Source: a virus. Taken from it: DNA of 44,682 bases. The translations under genes were made by a program, and so were the position numbers. The notes beneath the pieces were generated by a model. It searched no databases and was not told the DNA's origin. It worked only from the letters and a program-made list of their open reading frames with translations. Positions 37,469 through 44,682 of this stretch are shown piece by piece; within the stretch, counting starts at the first letter, position 1, and the number at the start of each line of letters is the position of its first letter. The stretch is from the IMG/VR virus record IMGVR_UViG_3300032315_000254, positions 1-44,682 of that record; one strand, 5' to 3'.

Positions 37469-37623
37469 TCCCCTAATAAGAACCATTCGCAATTAGAAAA
37501 AAATAATGTCCTGCCAAATCAACCACTTGCAATCTATCCTTAAACGGTTTAAGGATGCACAGGGAAACACCCCCCCTTGTGTTTTGAAACGAAGTGGCAT
37601 GGGGGGTACTAAAAATTTTTGCA
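37469..37623 (+). other. Intergenic stretch with palindrome and C/G-tract hairpin
   Basis: Contains the perfect 10-bp-arm palindrome (37536-37556) and, after it, seven C (37570-37576) opposite six G (37601-37606) that can pair as a 7-bp stem around a 24-base loop, then AAAAATTTTT. No gene. Being next to the terminase genes it is a candidate packaging site; this is inference. Confidence 0.45.
37536..37556. repeat. Palindromic element, copy 2 (perfect)
   Basis: ATCCTTAAAC, central G, GTTTAAGGAT: perfect 10-base arms. It matches the element at 26915-26935 in 20 of 21 positions. The lack of a following T-run argues for protein binding rather than termination. Confidence 0.65.
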
Positions 37624-38184
37624 ATGAATAACTTACAAGTTACCCCTCGTTTGATAGCAAAAGCACAGGGTTTTAAGAGATATGTTGGTATTCCATGCAT
37701 AAATGGGCATGATGGCGAACGCTATGTAAGAAACCATACTTGCGTTGATTGTCATAATGAAGAGAAAAAATCCAGTCGTACATATGCAAAAGTAGGAAGA
37801 CCAAGAAAATATGAGGCTTTTATTGGGCCGCCAAAACCTAAGCACAAAAAGTTTGTACCGCTGACAGAAACAGATAAATGGATCGTCAGATCAAAAGCAA
37901 ACAAAAAGTCCAGTAAAAGGAAAGGGCTTTCTTATGCGTACTATCAAAGCTTAATAGTTACGCACTGCCCGCTATTGGGACTGGAATTGACATATGAAAA
38001 CTGTGGTATCGGCGTTGTGCCACAAAACTACGCCACTTTGGATAGGATAGACTCAAACAAAGGATATGTTCCTGGGAATGTGCATATAGTATCTTTTAGG
38101 GCAAATACCTTAAAAAACAGCTCAACGCTAGAAGAGCTAAAGTTGATTGTAAAAAATCTGGAAATGTTAAGGAGGTCAGCATGA
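37624..38184 (+). CDS. HNH endonuclease
   Basis: 186 residues from ATG 37624. An N-terminal zinc-binding element C25-x2-GH28 and C40-x2-C43, then a basic GRPRKYEAF linker, and a C-terminal HNH core: CPLLGLELTYEN, then TLDRIDSNKGYVPGNVHIVS. Both the DRIDxxKGY-xxGNV signature and a terminal helix are present. It could be the packaging-associated HNH nuclease often found by terminases, or a free-standing homing nuclease inserted between TerS and TerL. Its AT-rich, rare-codon-rich text compared with flanking genes favours the latter. Coupled to the next gene by ATGA. Confidence 0.8.
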   Translation: MNNLQVTPRLIAKAQGFKRYVGIPCINGHDGERYVRNHTCVDCHNEEKKSSRTYAKVGRPRKYEAFIGPPKPKHKKFVPLTETDKWIVRSKANKKSSKRKGLSYAYYQSLIVTHCPLLGLELTYENCGIGVVPQNYATLDRIDSNKGYVPGNVHIVSFRANTLKNSSTLEELKLIVKNLEMLRRSA

Positions 38185-38381
38185 AGAGCTGGGTATTGGG
38201 CGATAGTGGCGCATCGGACAAGGTGCAAAAGATCTTAGGTCTGGTAGAGACAATGGACTCTGAGACGATTCACCACTTAGTGACGCAGATATGGCTGTAT
38301 TACGATGATGCGGTTCTAAGGGAAACAGGGAAGTTATATAACCTAGGCGTAGGTGATCCTCACTGGGAAGGTCATCTGTGA
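38181..38381 (+). CDS. 66-residue small protein
   Basis: MKSWVLGDSGASDKVQKILG then LVETMDSETIHHLVTQIWLY: acidic, helical, with a short C-terminal loop. Couples the HNH gene (ATGA) to the LexA-like gene (GTGA). Role unknown. Confidence 0.65.
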   Translation: MKSWVLGDSGASDKVQKILGLVETMDSETIHHLVTQIWLYYDDAVLRETGKLYNLGVGDPHWEGHL

Positions 38382-38599
38382 CAGAACGGCAAGCCGAGAT
38401 CTATAGGGTCATTGATGAATTCTGGAAAAAGTACAAGTATGCGCCTAGCATTGATAACATTATGTTTATCACTGGCGATAAGTCGCGGGCGAACGTACAT
38501 CGTATGATGAAGCGTCTCTGTGATCTAGGAGTTTGCAAAAGGGTTCCTAATCAAGCTAGAAGTATCCGTCCTGTTAATCTGAGGGTGCGGGATTTATGA
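38378..38599 (+). CDS. LexA DNA-binding-domain-like protein without peptidase
   Basis: 73 residues from GTG at 38378, overlapping the previous stop (GTGA). It matches the LexA N-terminal winged helix end to end: TERQAEIYRVIDEFWKKYKY, APSIDNIMFITGDKSRANVH, RMMKRLCDLGV, then KRVPNQARSIRPVNL. LexA proteins are ~200 residues with a S24 peptidase; here that half is absent, so the protein cannot be inactivated by RecA-driven self-cleavage. The recognition helix (KSRANVHRMM) is closer to alphaproteobacterial LexA than to the residues that read CTGT boxes, so its operator is uncertain. Coupled to TerL by ATGA. Confidence 0.8.
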   Translation: MTERQAEIYRVIDEFWKKYKYAPSIDNIMFITGDKSRANVHRMMKRLCDLGVCKRVPNQARSIRPVNLRVRDL

Positions 38600-40083
38600 A
38601 CCTAGAAGAGATCATTTCTAAGATGCCCCTGCAGGATCAGGAACATCTGTTTGAGATGGCTGAGGAGTACATAGGATCGCTAAAGCGGGAGAAGGCACAA
38701 CATAACTTTATGGATTTTGTTAAAGAGATGTGGCCCGGCTTTATTCATGGAAGACACCATGCGATTCTAGCTAAGAAGTTTGAAGAGATAGCCCAAGGTA
38801 AGCTAAAGAGACTAATGATCTCCCTACCGCCTCGGCATACAAAGTCTGAGTTCGGCTCATTCTTACTGCCAGCATGGTTCTTGGGGCGGGATTCTACGAA
38901 GAAGATTATCCAGTGTTCCAATACTGCGGAACTTGCCGTGGGGTTCGGGCGTAAGGTTCGTAACTTGGTTGACTCAGAAGCTTATGCCAGAATATTCCCG
39001 AACGTAAAACTAAGGTCTGACTCAAAGGCCGCCGGAAGGTGGTCAACAAACGGGGGCGGGGAGTATTTTGCTATCGGGGTCGGGGGTACTGTTACTGGTA
39101 AAGGTGCGGATTTACTGATTATTGATGACCCACACTCAGAGCAAGAGGCGGCAATAGCTGCATCGAACCCAGAAGTCTACGATAAAGTGTACGAATGGTA
39201 CTCATCAGGCCCGCGCCAGCGTCTACAACCAGGCGGAGCCATCATTGTTATCATGACAAGGTGGTCAAAACGGGATTTAGTGGGGAAAATTCTGCAAAGT
39301 AACGCAGAAAGAGACGGAGAAGACTGGGAAGTTATCAATTTGCCAGCGATTTTGCCGTCTGGAAACTCATTATGGCCCGAATTCTGGAGTCTTAAGGAGC
39401 TAGAAGCCCTTAAAAACGAACTTCCTGTATCAAAATGGAATGCACAGTACCAGCAAACCCCAACGGGAGACGCTGGTGCGTTAGTAAAGCGGGAGTGGTG
39501 GAAGAATTGGGAGGGCGATAAGCCACCAAAGTGCGAATACATCATCCAATCATGGGATACGGCGTTTACTAAAAACGAAAGGTCGGACTATTCTGCCTGC
39601 ACAACCTGGGGAGTCTTCTATAAGGACGAGAATCAGGACGATCCCAACATCATTCTCTTGGATGCCTTTAAAGAGCGTATGGAATTTCCAGAGTTGAAGG
39701 CAAAAGCATTGGAAATGTATAAAGAATGGGAGCCTGATGCATTCATTATTGAGGCAAAAGCCTCTGGCGCGCCATTGATTTACGAATTGCGTAGTATGGG
39801 TATACCCGTATCAGAGTTTACACCTACTCGTGGCAATGATAAGATATCACGCATGAATTCCGTAACAGATCTTTTTGCATCTGGTAAGGTTTGGTGTCCT
39901 GCGAGACGATGGGCTGAAGAGGTGATTGAAGAGATGGCTGCATTCCCAAACTCGGATCACGATGACTTAGTTGACTCAAGCACACAAGCGCTCATCAGAT
40001 TCAGAAAAGGTGGATTTATCCGATTGCCATCGGATGAAAAAGACGAACCAGTTAATTTTAGACGTAAAGCAGCATACTACTAG
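38596..40083 (+). CDS. terL: Terminase large subunit
   Basis: 495 residues. ATPase: Walker A PPRHTKSE at 78-85, Walker B LLIIDDPHSE with the acidic pair at 177-178. Nuclease (RNase H fold): QSWDTAFTKNE with Asp321, FIIEAKASGAPLIYELR and DHDDLVDSSTQALI supply the metal-binding acidic residues. Full length for a terminase. It cuts and pumps phage DNA into the prohead through the portal encoded next. Confidence 0.95.
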   Translation: MNLEEIISKMPLQDQEHLFEMAEEYIGSLKREKAQHNFMDFVKEMWPGFIHGRHHAILAKKFEEIAQGKLKRLMISLPPRHTKSEFGSFLLPAWFLGRDSTKKIIQCSNTAELAVGFGRKVRNLVDSEAYARIFPNVKLRSDSKAAGRWSTNGGGEYFAIGVGGTVTGKGADLLIIDDPHSEQEAAIAASNPEVYDKVYEWYSSGPRQRLQPGGAIIVIMTRWSKRDLVGKILQSNAERDGEDWEVINLPAILPSGNSLWPEFWSLKELEALKNELPVSKWNAQYQQTPTGDAGALVKREWWKNWEGDKPPKCEYIIQSWDTAFTKNERSDYSACTTWGVFYKDENQDDPNIILLDAFKERMEFPELKAKALEMYKEWEPDAFIIEAKASGAPLIYELRSMGIPVSEFTPTRGNDKISRMNSVTDLFASGKVWCPARRWAEEVIEEMAAFPNSDHDDLVDSSTQALIRFRKGGFIRLPSDEKDEPVNFRRKAAYY

Positions 40084-40091
40084 GACACACT

Positions 40092-42614
40092 ATGTCAATT
40101 GAAAAAAGTTTATACCAAGCTCCCGTGGGATTAGAGGCTCTGCCAACAGATGGGCCGGACATTGAAATTGAAATTGAAGATCCAGAATCAGTAAGAATTG
40201 GTCTAGACGGTCTTGAGATTGAGATTGAAAAAGCAGAACCGTCCGATGAAGACTTTGATGCCAACCTAGCAGAATATATTAATGAAAAAATTCTAACTCA
40301 AATTTCTGGGGATTTGCTCAGCGATTTTGAAGATGACATCAGCGCCCGTAAAGACTGGATCCAGACTTATGTTGACGGTCTTGAATTGCTAGGCATGAAG
40401 ATTGAAGAGCGGTCAGAGCCGTGGGAAGGCGCTTGTGGCGTTTACCACCCACTCCTATCCGAAGCTCTCGTAAAGTTCCAAGCCGAAACAATCATGGATA
40501 CTTTCCCAGCGGCTGGCCCAGTAAAGACTCAGATCATTGGTGCAGAAACAACTACCAAAAAAGAAGCAGCGATTCGTGTTCAAGATGACATGAACTACCA
40601 GTTAACAGATGTAATGAAAGAATTCCGCCCTGAGCATGAGCGTATGCTTTGGGGCTTGGGTCTTTCCGGCAACGCCTTTAAGAAGGTGTACTACGATCCA
40701 GCATTGGGTCGTCAGGTATCTATGTTTATCCCAGCAGAAGATATTGTTGTGCCTTACGGAGCATCCAGCCTTGAGTCCGCGCCCCGCGTAACCCATGTAA
40801 TGCGTAAGACAGAGAATGAAGTCCGCCGTTTACAAGTGGAAGGATTTTATGCTGACGTTGAGCTAGGAGAGCCATCATCTGCTCTGGATGAAGTTGAAAA
40901 GAAAATTGCTGAAAAAATGGGGTTCCGTGCCAGCACGGATGACCGTTATAAGCTTTTGGAGATGCACGTTGATCTTGATCTAGAAGGATATGAAGATGAA
41001 GATAAGGACGGAGAATTTACTGGGATCGCTTTGCCATATGTAGTAACAATGGAAAAAGGTACTGGCACGATTTTAGCCATTCGCCGTAACTGGAGACCTG
41101 AAGATGACAGCAAACAAAAACGAAACCATTTCGTCCACTATGGGTATGTTCCTGGTTTTGGCTTTTACTGTTTTGGTCTTATCCATCTTGTCGGCGCTTT
41201 TGCTAAATCTGGTACTTCCCTTATCCGCCAACTGGTTGATGCAGGAACGCTTAGCAACTTGCCAGGTGGCTTTAAGACCCGTGGCTTGCGTATCAAAGGA
41301 GACGACACGCCGATAGCTCCTGGTGAGTTCCGTGATGTAGACGTTCCATCTGGAGTAATGCGAGACAACATTTTGCCGTTGCCTTACAAAGAACCTAGCC
41401 AAGTTTTATATTCCCTTTTAAATACTATCGTTGAAGAAGGTCGCCGATTCGCATCAGCAGCCGATATGAATATTAGCGATATGTCTGCTAACGCACCAGT
41501 AGGGACAACCCTAGCAATCCTAGAGCGTACCCTTAAGGTGATGTCTGCAGTTCAAGCCCGTGTTCATTATTCAATGAAACAAGAGCTGGGACTCCTGAAA
41601 GAGATCATTCGTGATTACACCCCAGAAGAGTACAGCTACGAGCCAGTAGATGGTAATCGTAAGGCTAAGCAGTCTGACTATGACTTAGTAACGGTTATAC
41701 CTGTTAGCGATCCTAACGCCGCAACAATGGCACAGAAGATTGTTCAATATCAGGCGGTTCTACAGTTAGCCCAAGGCGCGCCGCAGATCTATAACCTGCC
41801 GCAATTGCATCGCCAGATGCTGGATGTGTTGGGAATTCGCAACGCTCAGAAGCTGATTCCATTAGAGGAAGACCAAGTTCCAGAGGATCCGATTACTGAG
41901 AATATGAATGTATTGAGCAATAAACCCGTTAAGGCGTTTGTCTATCAAGACCATCAAGCTCATATTACGGCGCATCAATCATTCTTGCAGGATCCGCAGA
42001 CAGCAGCAATCATCGGTCAAAACCCAATGGCTAATCAGATCACTGCGGCTTTGCAGGCGCATATCGCTCAGCATTATGGATTCCAGTATCGCCAGCAGAT
42101 TGAGCAGGAGCTGGGCGCACCATTGCCTTATAAGAATGAAGACGATAAGAACGAAGCACTCCCAGAAGAGTACGAAGTTCAGATATCTCGCATGGTGGCT
42201 CAAGCCAGCCAGCAGTTGCTACAAAAGAATCAAGCGGCAGCGGCTCAGCAGGTGGCTCAACAGCAAGCTCAAGATCCAATCATTCAAATGCAACAGCAAG
42301 AACTCCAGATTAAAGGTCAGGATGTTCAGCGCAAAGCAGCCAAGGATCAGGCAGATATCGCCATTGAAAACCGCCGCCTTGACATTGAAGAGCAGCGCCT
42401 ACAGATTAATTCCGAAATTGAAGGAAACAAAATTGGAGCAAAGATGGCTTTTGAAAAGGACAAGCTAGAACTTGAAAACGAGATCAAGGCAACCAAAATT
42501 GGCATTGACATGGCTCACAATAGGCAGGTAGTAGATGTAGATGTAGCAAAAGAAAAAGCGAAGTTTCTTGCCGATATCGCAAAAAGTCAGACAACTACCA
42601 ACAGGGGTGAGTAA
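40092..42614 (+). CDS. Portal protein, P22-like
   Basis: 840 residues. Acidic repeats at the N-terminus (DIEIEIEDPES, then EIEIEK) precede the conserved portal region: RKDWIQTYVDGLELLGMKIE then EPWEGACGVYHPLLSEALVK, KFQAETIMDTFPAAGPVKTQ and RMLWGLGLSGNAFKKVYYDP. The last ~150 residues are Gln/Ala-rich and coiled-coil, probably a barrel like that of P22 gp1 (725 residues). Its stop overlaps the next start (TAATG). It forms the DNA entry ring of the head. Confidence 0.9.
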   Translation: MSIEKSLYQAPVGLEALPTDGPDIEIEIEDPESVRIGLDGLEIEIEKAEPSDEDFDANLAEYINEKILTQISGDLLSDFEDDISARKDWIQTYVDGLELLGMKIEERSEPWEGACGVYHPLLSEALVKFQAETIMDTFPAAGPVKTQIIGAETTTKKEAAIRVQDDMNYQLTDVMKEFRPEHERMLWGLGLSGNAFKKVYYDPALGRQVSMFIPAEDIVVPYGASSLESAPRVTHVMRKTENEVRRLQVEGFYADVELGEPSSALDEVEKKIAEKMGFRASTDDRYKLLEMHVDLDLEGYEDEDKDGEFTGIALPYVVTMEKGTGTILAIRRNWRPEDDSKQKRNHFVHYGYVPGFGFYCFGLIHLVGAFAKSGTSLIRQLVDAGTLSNLPGGFKTRGLRIKGDDTPIAPGEFRDVDVPSGVMRDNILPLPYKEPSQVLYSLLNTIVEEGRRFASAADMNISDMSANAPVGTTLAILERTLKVMSAVQARVHYSMKQELGLLKEIIRDYTPEEYSYEPVDGNRKAKQSDYDLVTVIPVSDPNAATMAQKIVQYQAVLQLAQGAPQIYNLPQLHRQMLDVLGIRNAQKLIPLEEDQVPEDPITENMNVLSNKPVKAFVYQDHQAHITAHQSFLQDPQTAAIIGQNPMANQITAALQAHIAQHYGFQYRQQIEQELGAPLPYKNEDDKNEALPEEYEVQISRMVAQASQQLLQKNQAAAAQQVAQQQAQDPIIQMQQQELQIKGQDVQRKAAKDQADIAIENRRLDIEEQRLQINSEIEGNKIGAKMAFEKDKLELENEIKATKIGIDMAHNRQVVDVDVAKEKAKFLADIAKSQTTTNRGE

Positions 42615-42799
42615 TGACCGAATTTGAAGTATTAACCAAGCAATTGGACGATAAAGTAGAACAACTCAAGGAGGCTGTCGTCAACGGCAATCTAGAGTAC
42701 CAGGAGTACAAAAAGGCGTGTGGTGAGATCCGAGGTCTGCTGATCGCGCGTGGATACATATTAGACCTCAAAGATAGATTGGAGAACTCGGATGAGTAA
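42614..42799 (+). CDS. 61-residue coiled-coil small protein
   Basis: MTEFEVLTKQLDDKVEQLKE then AVVNGNLEYQEYKKACGEIR is a helical hairpin. Start coupled to the portal stop (TAATG); eight-base overlap with the GroES-like gene. Genes of this size and position are common between portal and scaffold in related phages. Probably a head-assembly accessory. Confidence 0.7.
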   Translation: MTEFEVLTKQLDDKVEQLKEAVVNGNLEYQEYKKACGEIRGLLIARGYILDLKDRLENSDE

Positions 42800-43199
42800 C
42801 AAACTAGACTTAACTCAGGCTGTAGATTTGTCAGCCATTATGGATAAGTCAGACGAAGAAAAGGCAACACAACTGCCCAAGCCATCAGGCTACCGCATCC
42901 TATGTGCGATACCTGAAGCTGAAAAAGAACACGACGGAAGTGGTCTTTTAAAAGCAGACATTACTCTTCAGAACGAAGAGGCTTTAACTACAGTGCTGTT
43001 TGTAGTGGAATTAGGCGAGGATTGCTACAAAGATTCAACCCGTTTCCCAACAGGCCCGTGGTGCAAAAAGGGCGATTTTGTATTAGTTCGCCCACATGCT
43101 GGAACCCGTCTAGTCATTCATGGACGTGAATTCCGCATTATCAACGATGACTCCGTGGAGGCTGTAGTAGCCGATCCCCGTGGAATTCGACGTAAATAA
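42792..43199 (+). CDS. GroES-like co-chaperonin
   Basis: 135 residues. PKPSGYRILCAIPEAEKEHD begins the Cpn10 barrel, LLKADITL falls at the mobile-loop region, VVELGED and WCKKGDFVLVRPHAGTRLVI match the GDxVl...aGt.i strand pair, and FRIINDDSVEAVVADPRG ends as GroES does. Longer than host GroES (~97 residues). Phage GroES-like proteins partner host GroEL to fold capsid proteins; its place just before scaffold and coat fits. Confidence 0.8.
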   Translation: MSNKLDLTQAVDLSAIMDKSDEEKATQLPKPSGYRILCAIPEAEKEHDGSGLLKADITLQNEEALTTVLFVVELGEDCYKDSTRFPTGPWCKKGDFVLVRPHAGTRLVIHGREFRIINDDSVEAVVADPRGIRRK

Positions 43200-43231
43200 C
43201 ATACCTTAATTGGTAACAAAAGGAGTTTTAA

Positions 43232-44185
43232 ATGGAAAAAGACGATTATAAGTTTCCAGATGAAGTTGAAAACAAGGAAAAAGAAGGTGACGATTTTGAG
43301 GTGGAAATCGAAGATGACACACCAGAGGTAGATAGGGGTAAGAAACCTGCCGATCCTGAGTTAGTAGAGTCGCTGGAAAATGACGAACTGGAAGAGTACA
43401 CCAGAGACGTTAAAACAAAGATTAAGCAGTATAAGAAGGTTTTTCATGACGAACGTAGAGCCAAAGAAGCGGCTGAGCGGGAGAAACAGGAAGCCATTAG
43501 CGTAGCTCAAAAGCTTTATAACGAAGTAAAACAACTTAAAAGCAGGGTTAATTCTACTGAAGAAGTAGCGATTGACTCATTTAAAACGAGCGCTGAGCGT
43601 GAGTTAGAGATGGCTAGAAAGGAATATAAGGAGGCTTATGACTCTGGAGATTCCGATAAGTTAGTAGATGCCCAAGAAAAGATGACATCTGCAAGAATGA
43701 AGATTGAGCAAGCTGGAAATGCTTTTGATACTGTCAAAAACAGAAAAGCTTTACAAGAGGAAGAAAATGAGGTACAAATACCTCAGAATCAGTATAAACC
43801 CGTACATGATCCTAAAGCTGCTTCATGGCAAGAGCGCAACTCTTGGTTTGGGCAGGATGATGAGATGACTAGTTTAGCGCTCGGTCTACACGAAAAGCTT
43901 GTCAAGGAAAATGGCGTGGCATATGCTACTACGGATGAGTATTACAAGCGTATAGATCAAACTATGCGTAAACGGTTTCCCGAAAACTTTGAGGAAGCTG
44001 ACGAAGAAACAGATGCGCCTAGCGTGAAGACCGCAACTCGCAAACCTAGCACGGTAGTTGCCCCGGCAGCCCGTAGCACAGCGTCAAAAAAGGTTCGTTT
44101 AACCACGAGCCAACAATCAATTGCTCGTAAATTGGGTTTATCCCCTGAGCAATACGTCAAAGAACTTTTAAAAATGGAGGCCTAA
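43232..44185 (+). CDS. Scaffolding protein
   Basis: 317 residues. Very acidic N-terminus (DDFEVEIEDDTPEVDRGKK), long charged coiled coil (~55-180), and a basic C-terminal ~45 residues with KKVRLTTSQQSIARKLGLSP then EQYVKELLKMEA, a helix-turn-helix of the kind that binds coat subunits in P22-like scaffolds. No cysteine. AGGAG precedes the ATG. It assembles the prohead and then leaves. Confidence 0.85.
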   Translation: MEKDDYKFPDEVENKEKEGDDFEVEIEDDTPEVDRGKKPADPELVESLENDELEEYTRDVKTKIKQYKKVFHDERRAKEAAEREKQEAISVAQKLYNEVKQLKSRVNSTEEVAIDSFKTSAERELEMARKEYKEAYDSGDSDKLVDAQEKMTSARMKIEQAGNAFDTVKNRKALQEEENEVQIPQNQYKPVHDPKAASWQERNSWFGQDDEMTSLALGLHEKLVKENGVAYATTDEYYKRIDQTMRKRFPENFEEADEETDAPSVKTATRKPSTVVAPAARSTASKKVRLTTSQQSIARKLGLSPEQYVKELLKMEA

Positions 44186-44189
44186 TCAA

Positions 44190-44636
44190 ATGGCTGAAAA
44201 CAGAACTACCCGTGAATTAAATACTCGTGCAGTTACAGAGCGTCCAAAGCAGTGGATGCCCGCGGAATTGCTCCCTGAGCCAGATAAACAGGCTGGGTAT
44301 GCGTATCGTTGGATTCGTGTTTCAACACTAAACCAAGCTGATCCAAGAAATCTTTCAGGCAAACTGAGAGAAGGTTGGGAGCCTGTTAGGGTTGAAGAAC
44401 AGCCAAAGTTTCAACTGCTAGTTGATCCCAGTAGTCGCTTTAAGGACAATATTGAGATTGGCGGGTTATTGCTTTGCAAGACTCCAGAAGAGTTCGTAGA
44501 TCAGCGTAATACCCATTACGCTAAACAAACGGAGGCTCAGACGGAAGCTGTAGACAATAATTTAATGCGTCAAAGCGACCCACGGATGCCACTCTTTAAA
44601 GAGCGTAAATCCTCAAGTAGTTTTGGCAAAGGTTAA
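44190..44636 (+). CDS. Head-region conserved-type protein
   Basis: 148 residues between scaffold and coat. WMPAELLPEPDKQAGYAYRW then IRVSTLNQADPRNLSGKLRE and GLLLCKTPEEFVDQRNTHYA: a pattern I recognise as a family located just before the coat gene in short-tailed phages. Probably a virion or assembly protein. It ends in a flexible Ser/Gly tail. Confidence 0.75.
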   Translation: MAENRTTRELNTRAVTERPKQWMPAELLPEPDKQAGYAYRWIRVSTLNQADPRNLSGKLREGWEPVRVEEQPKFQLLVDPSSRFKDNIEIGGLLLCKTPEEFVDQRNTHYAKQTEAQTEAVDNNLMRQSDPRMPLFKERKSSSSFGKG

Positions 44637-44661
44637 TTTTCTTTTAATTTAGGAGTTATAA

Positions 44662-44682
44662 ATGGCTTATCCTACCGTTGAC
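44662..44682 (+). CDS. Start of major coat protein gene (partial)
   Basis: ATG 44662 after AGGAG gives MAYPTVD before the window ends. The start resembles those of P22-like coat proteins (M-A-x-P-T-V), and the gene follows scaffold directly. Seven codons are too few for certainty. Confidence 0.65.

Noticed and set aside
38378-38599. Evidence for a temperate phage from the LexA-like protein
   Set aside because: No integrase, CI-type repressor, excisionase or attachment site is visible in the window; lifestyle remains open.
41938-42468. 176-codon frame inside the portal gene
   Set aside because: Its product is Lys/Arg/Ser/Ile-rich, as expected from shifting a Gln/Glu-rich frame, with no ribosome site and no recognisable pattern.

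Overview
The window is most of the genome of a tailed double-stranded DNA phage with a short-tailed, P22-like architecture. The evidence is a long P22-type portal, a scaffold gene, the first codons of a coat gene beginning MAYPTVD, a stabilisation/nozzle-like protein, and a set of ejection-type proteins that includes a lytic transglycosylase and a 2004-residue polyvalent protein. A GH108 endolysin with a 3-TM holin, and LexA-type boxes of the CTGT-N8-ACAG form, suggest a Gram-negative beta- or gammaproteobacterial host; this is inference. I saw no integrase, tRNA, CRISPR array, DNA polymerase or RNA polymerase. Both window ends cut genes, and the late operon leaves the right end at the coat gene and resumes at the left end, so the sequence probably comes from a circular or circularly permuted contig.

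Layout: (1) 1-18063, rightward late genes: a kinase-nucleotidyltransferase fusion, a repeat protein, an S74-chaperone tail fibre, holin and endolysin, a large structural protein, four internal/ejection proteins and the polyvalent protein. (2) 18145-19460, rightward: metallophosphoesterase and SprT-like protease. (3) 19457-26479, a dense leftward operon of recombination genes (Ref-like HNH nuclease, Sak3/DUF1071 annealing protein, DUF3310 protein, Cas4/RecB-like exonuclease, a second PD-(D/E)XK protein), DNA-binding proteins (winged helix, ribbon-helix-helix, sigma-region-4-like) and many very small proteins coupled by ATGA/TAATG overlaps. (4) 26552-27781, a control hub: RusA with a probable CTG start, a LexA-type box, two intrinsic terminators, a 39-residue ORF with a near-consensus promoter, a probable structured small RNA and a folded leader. 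(5) 27782-32738, a rightward replication/modification operon: ParB-like protein, SF2 helicase, sigma-4-like protein, C5-cytosine methyltransferase and Toprim primase-like protein. (6) 32704-36348, a second leftward operon of small, mostly unknown proteins. (7) 36349-36760, a divergent control region with a second LexA-type box. (8) 36761-44682, packaging and head genes: TerS, HNH nuclease, LexA-DBD-like protein, TerL, portal, GroES-like protein, scaffold and coat start.

The points most worth a second look are: a 165-codon gene nested in another frame of the methyltransferase with its own Shine-Dalgarno; two LexA-type boxes together with a phage-encoded LexA DNA-binding domain that lacks the peptidase; a compact noncoding RNA block at 26.9-27.8 kb; paired operator-like repeats shared by distant control regions; and the kinase-nucleotidyltransferase fusion. 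Several genes too short for ordinary gene calling (22-57 residues) are supported by overlap coupling and ribosome binding sites. Functional names rest on motifs read by eye; no database search was run.
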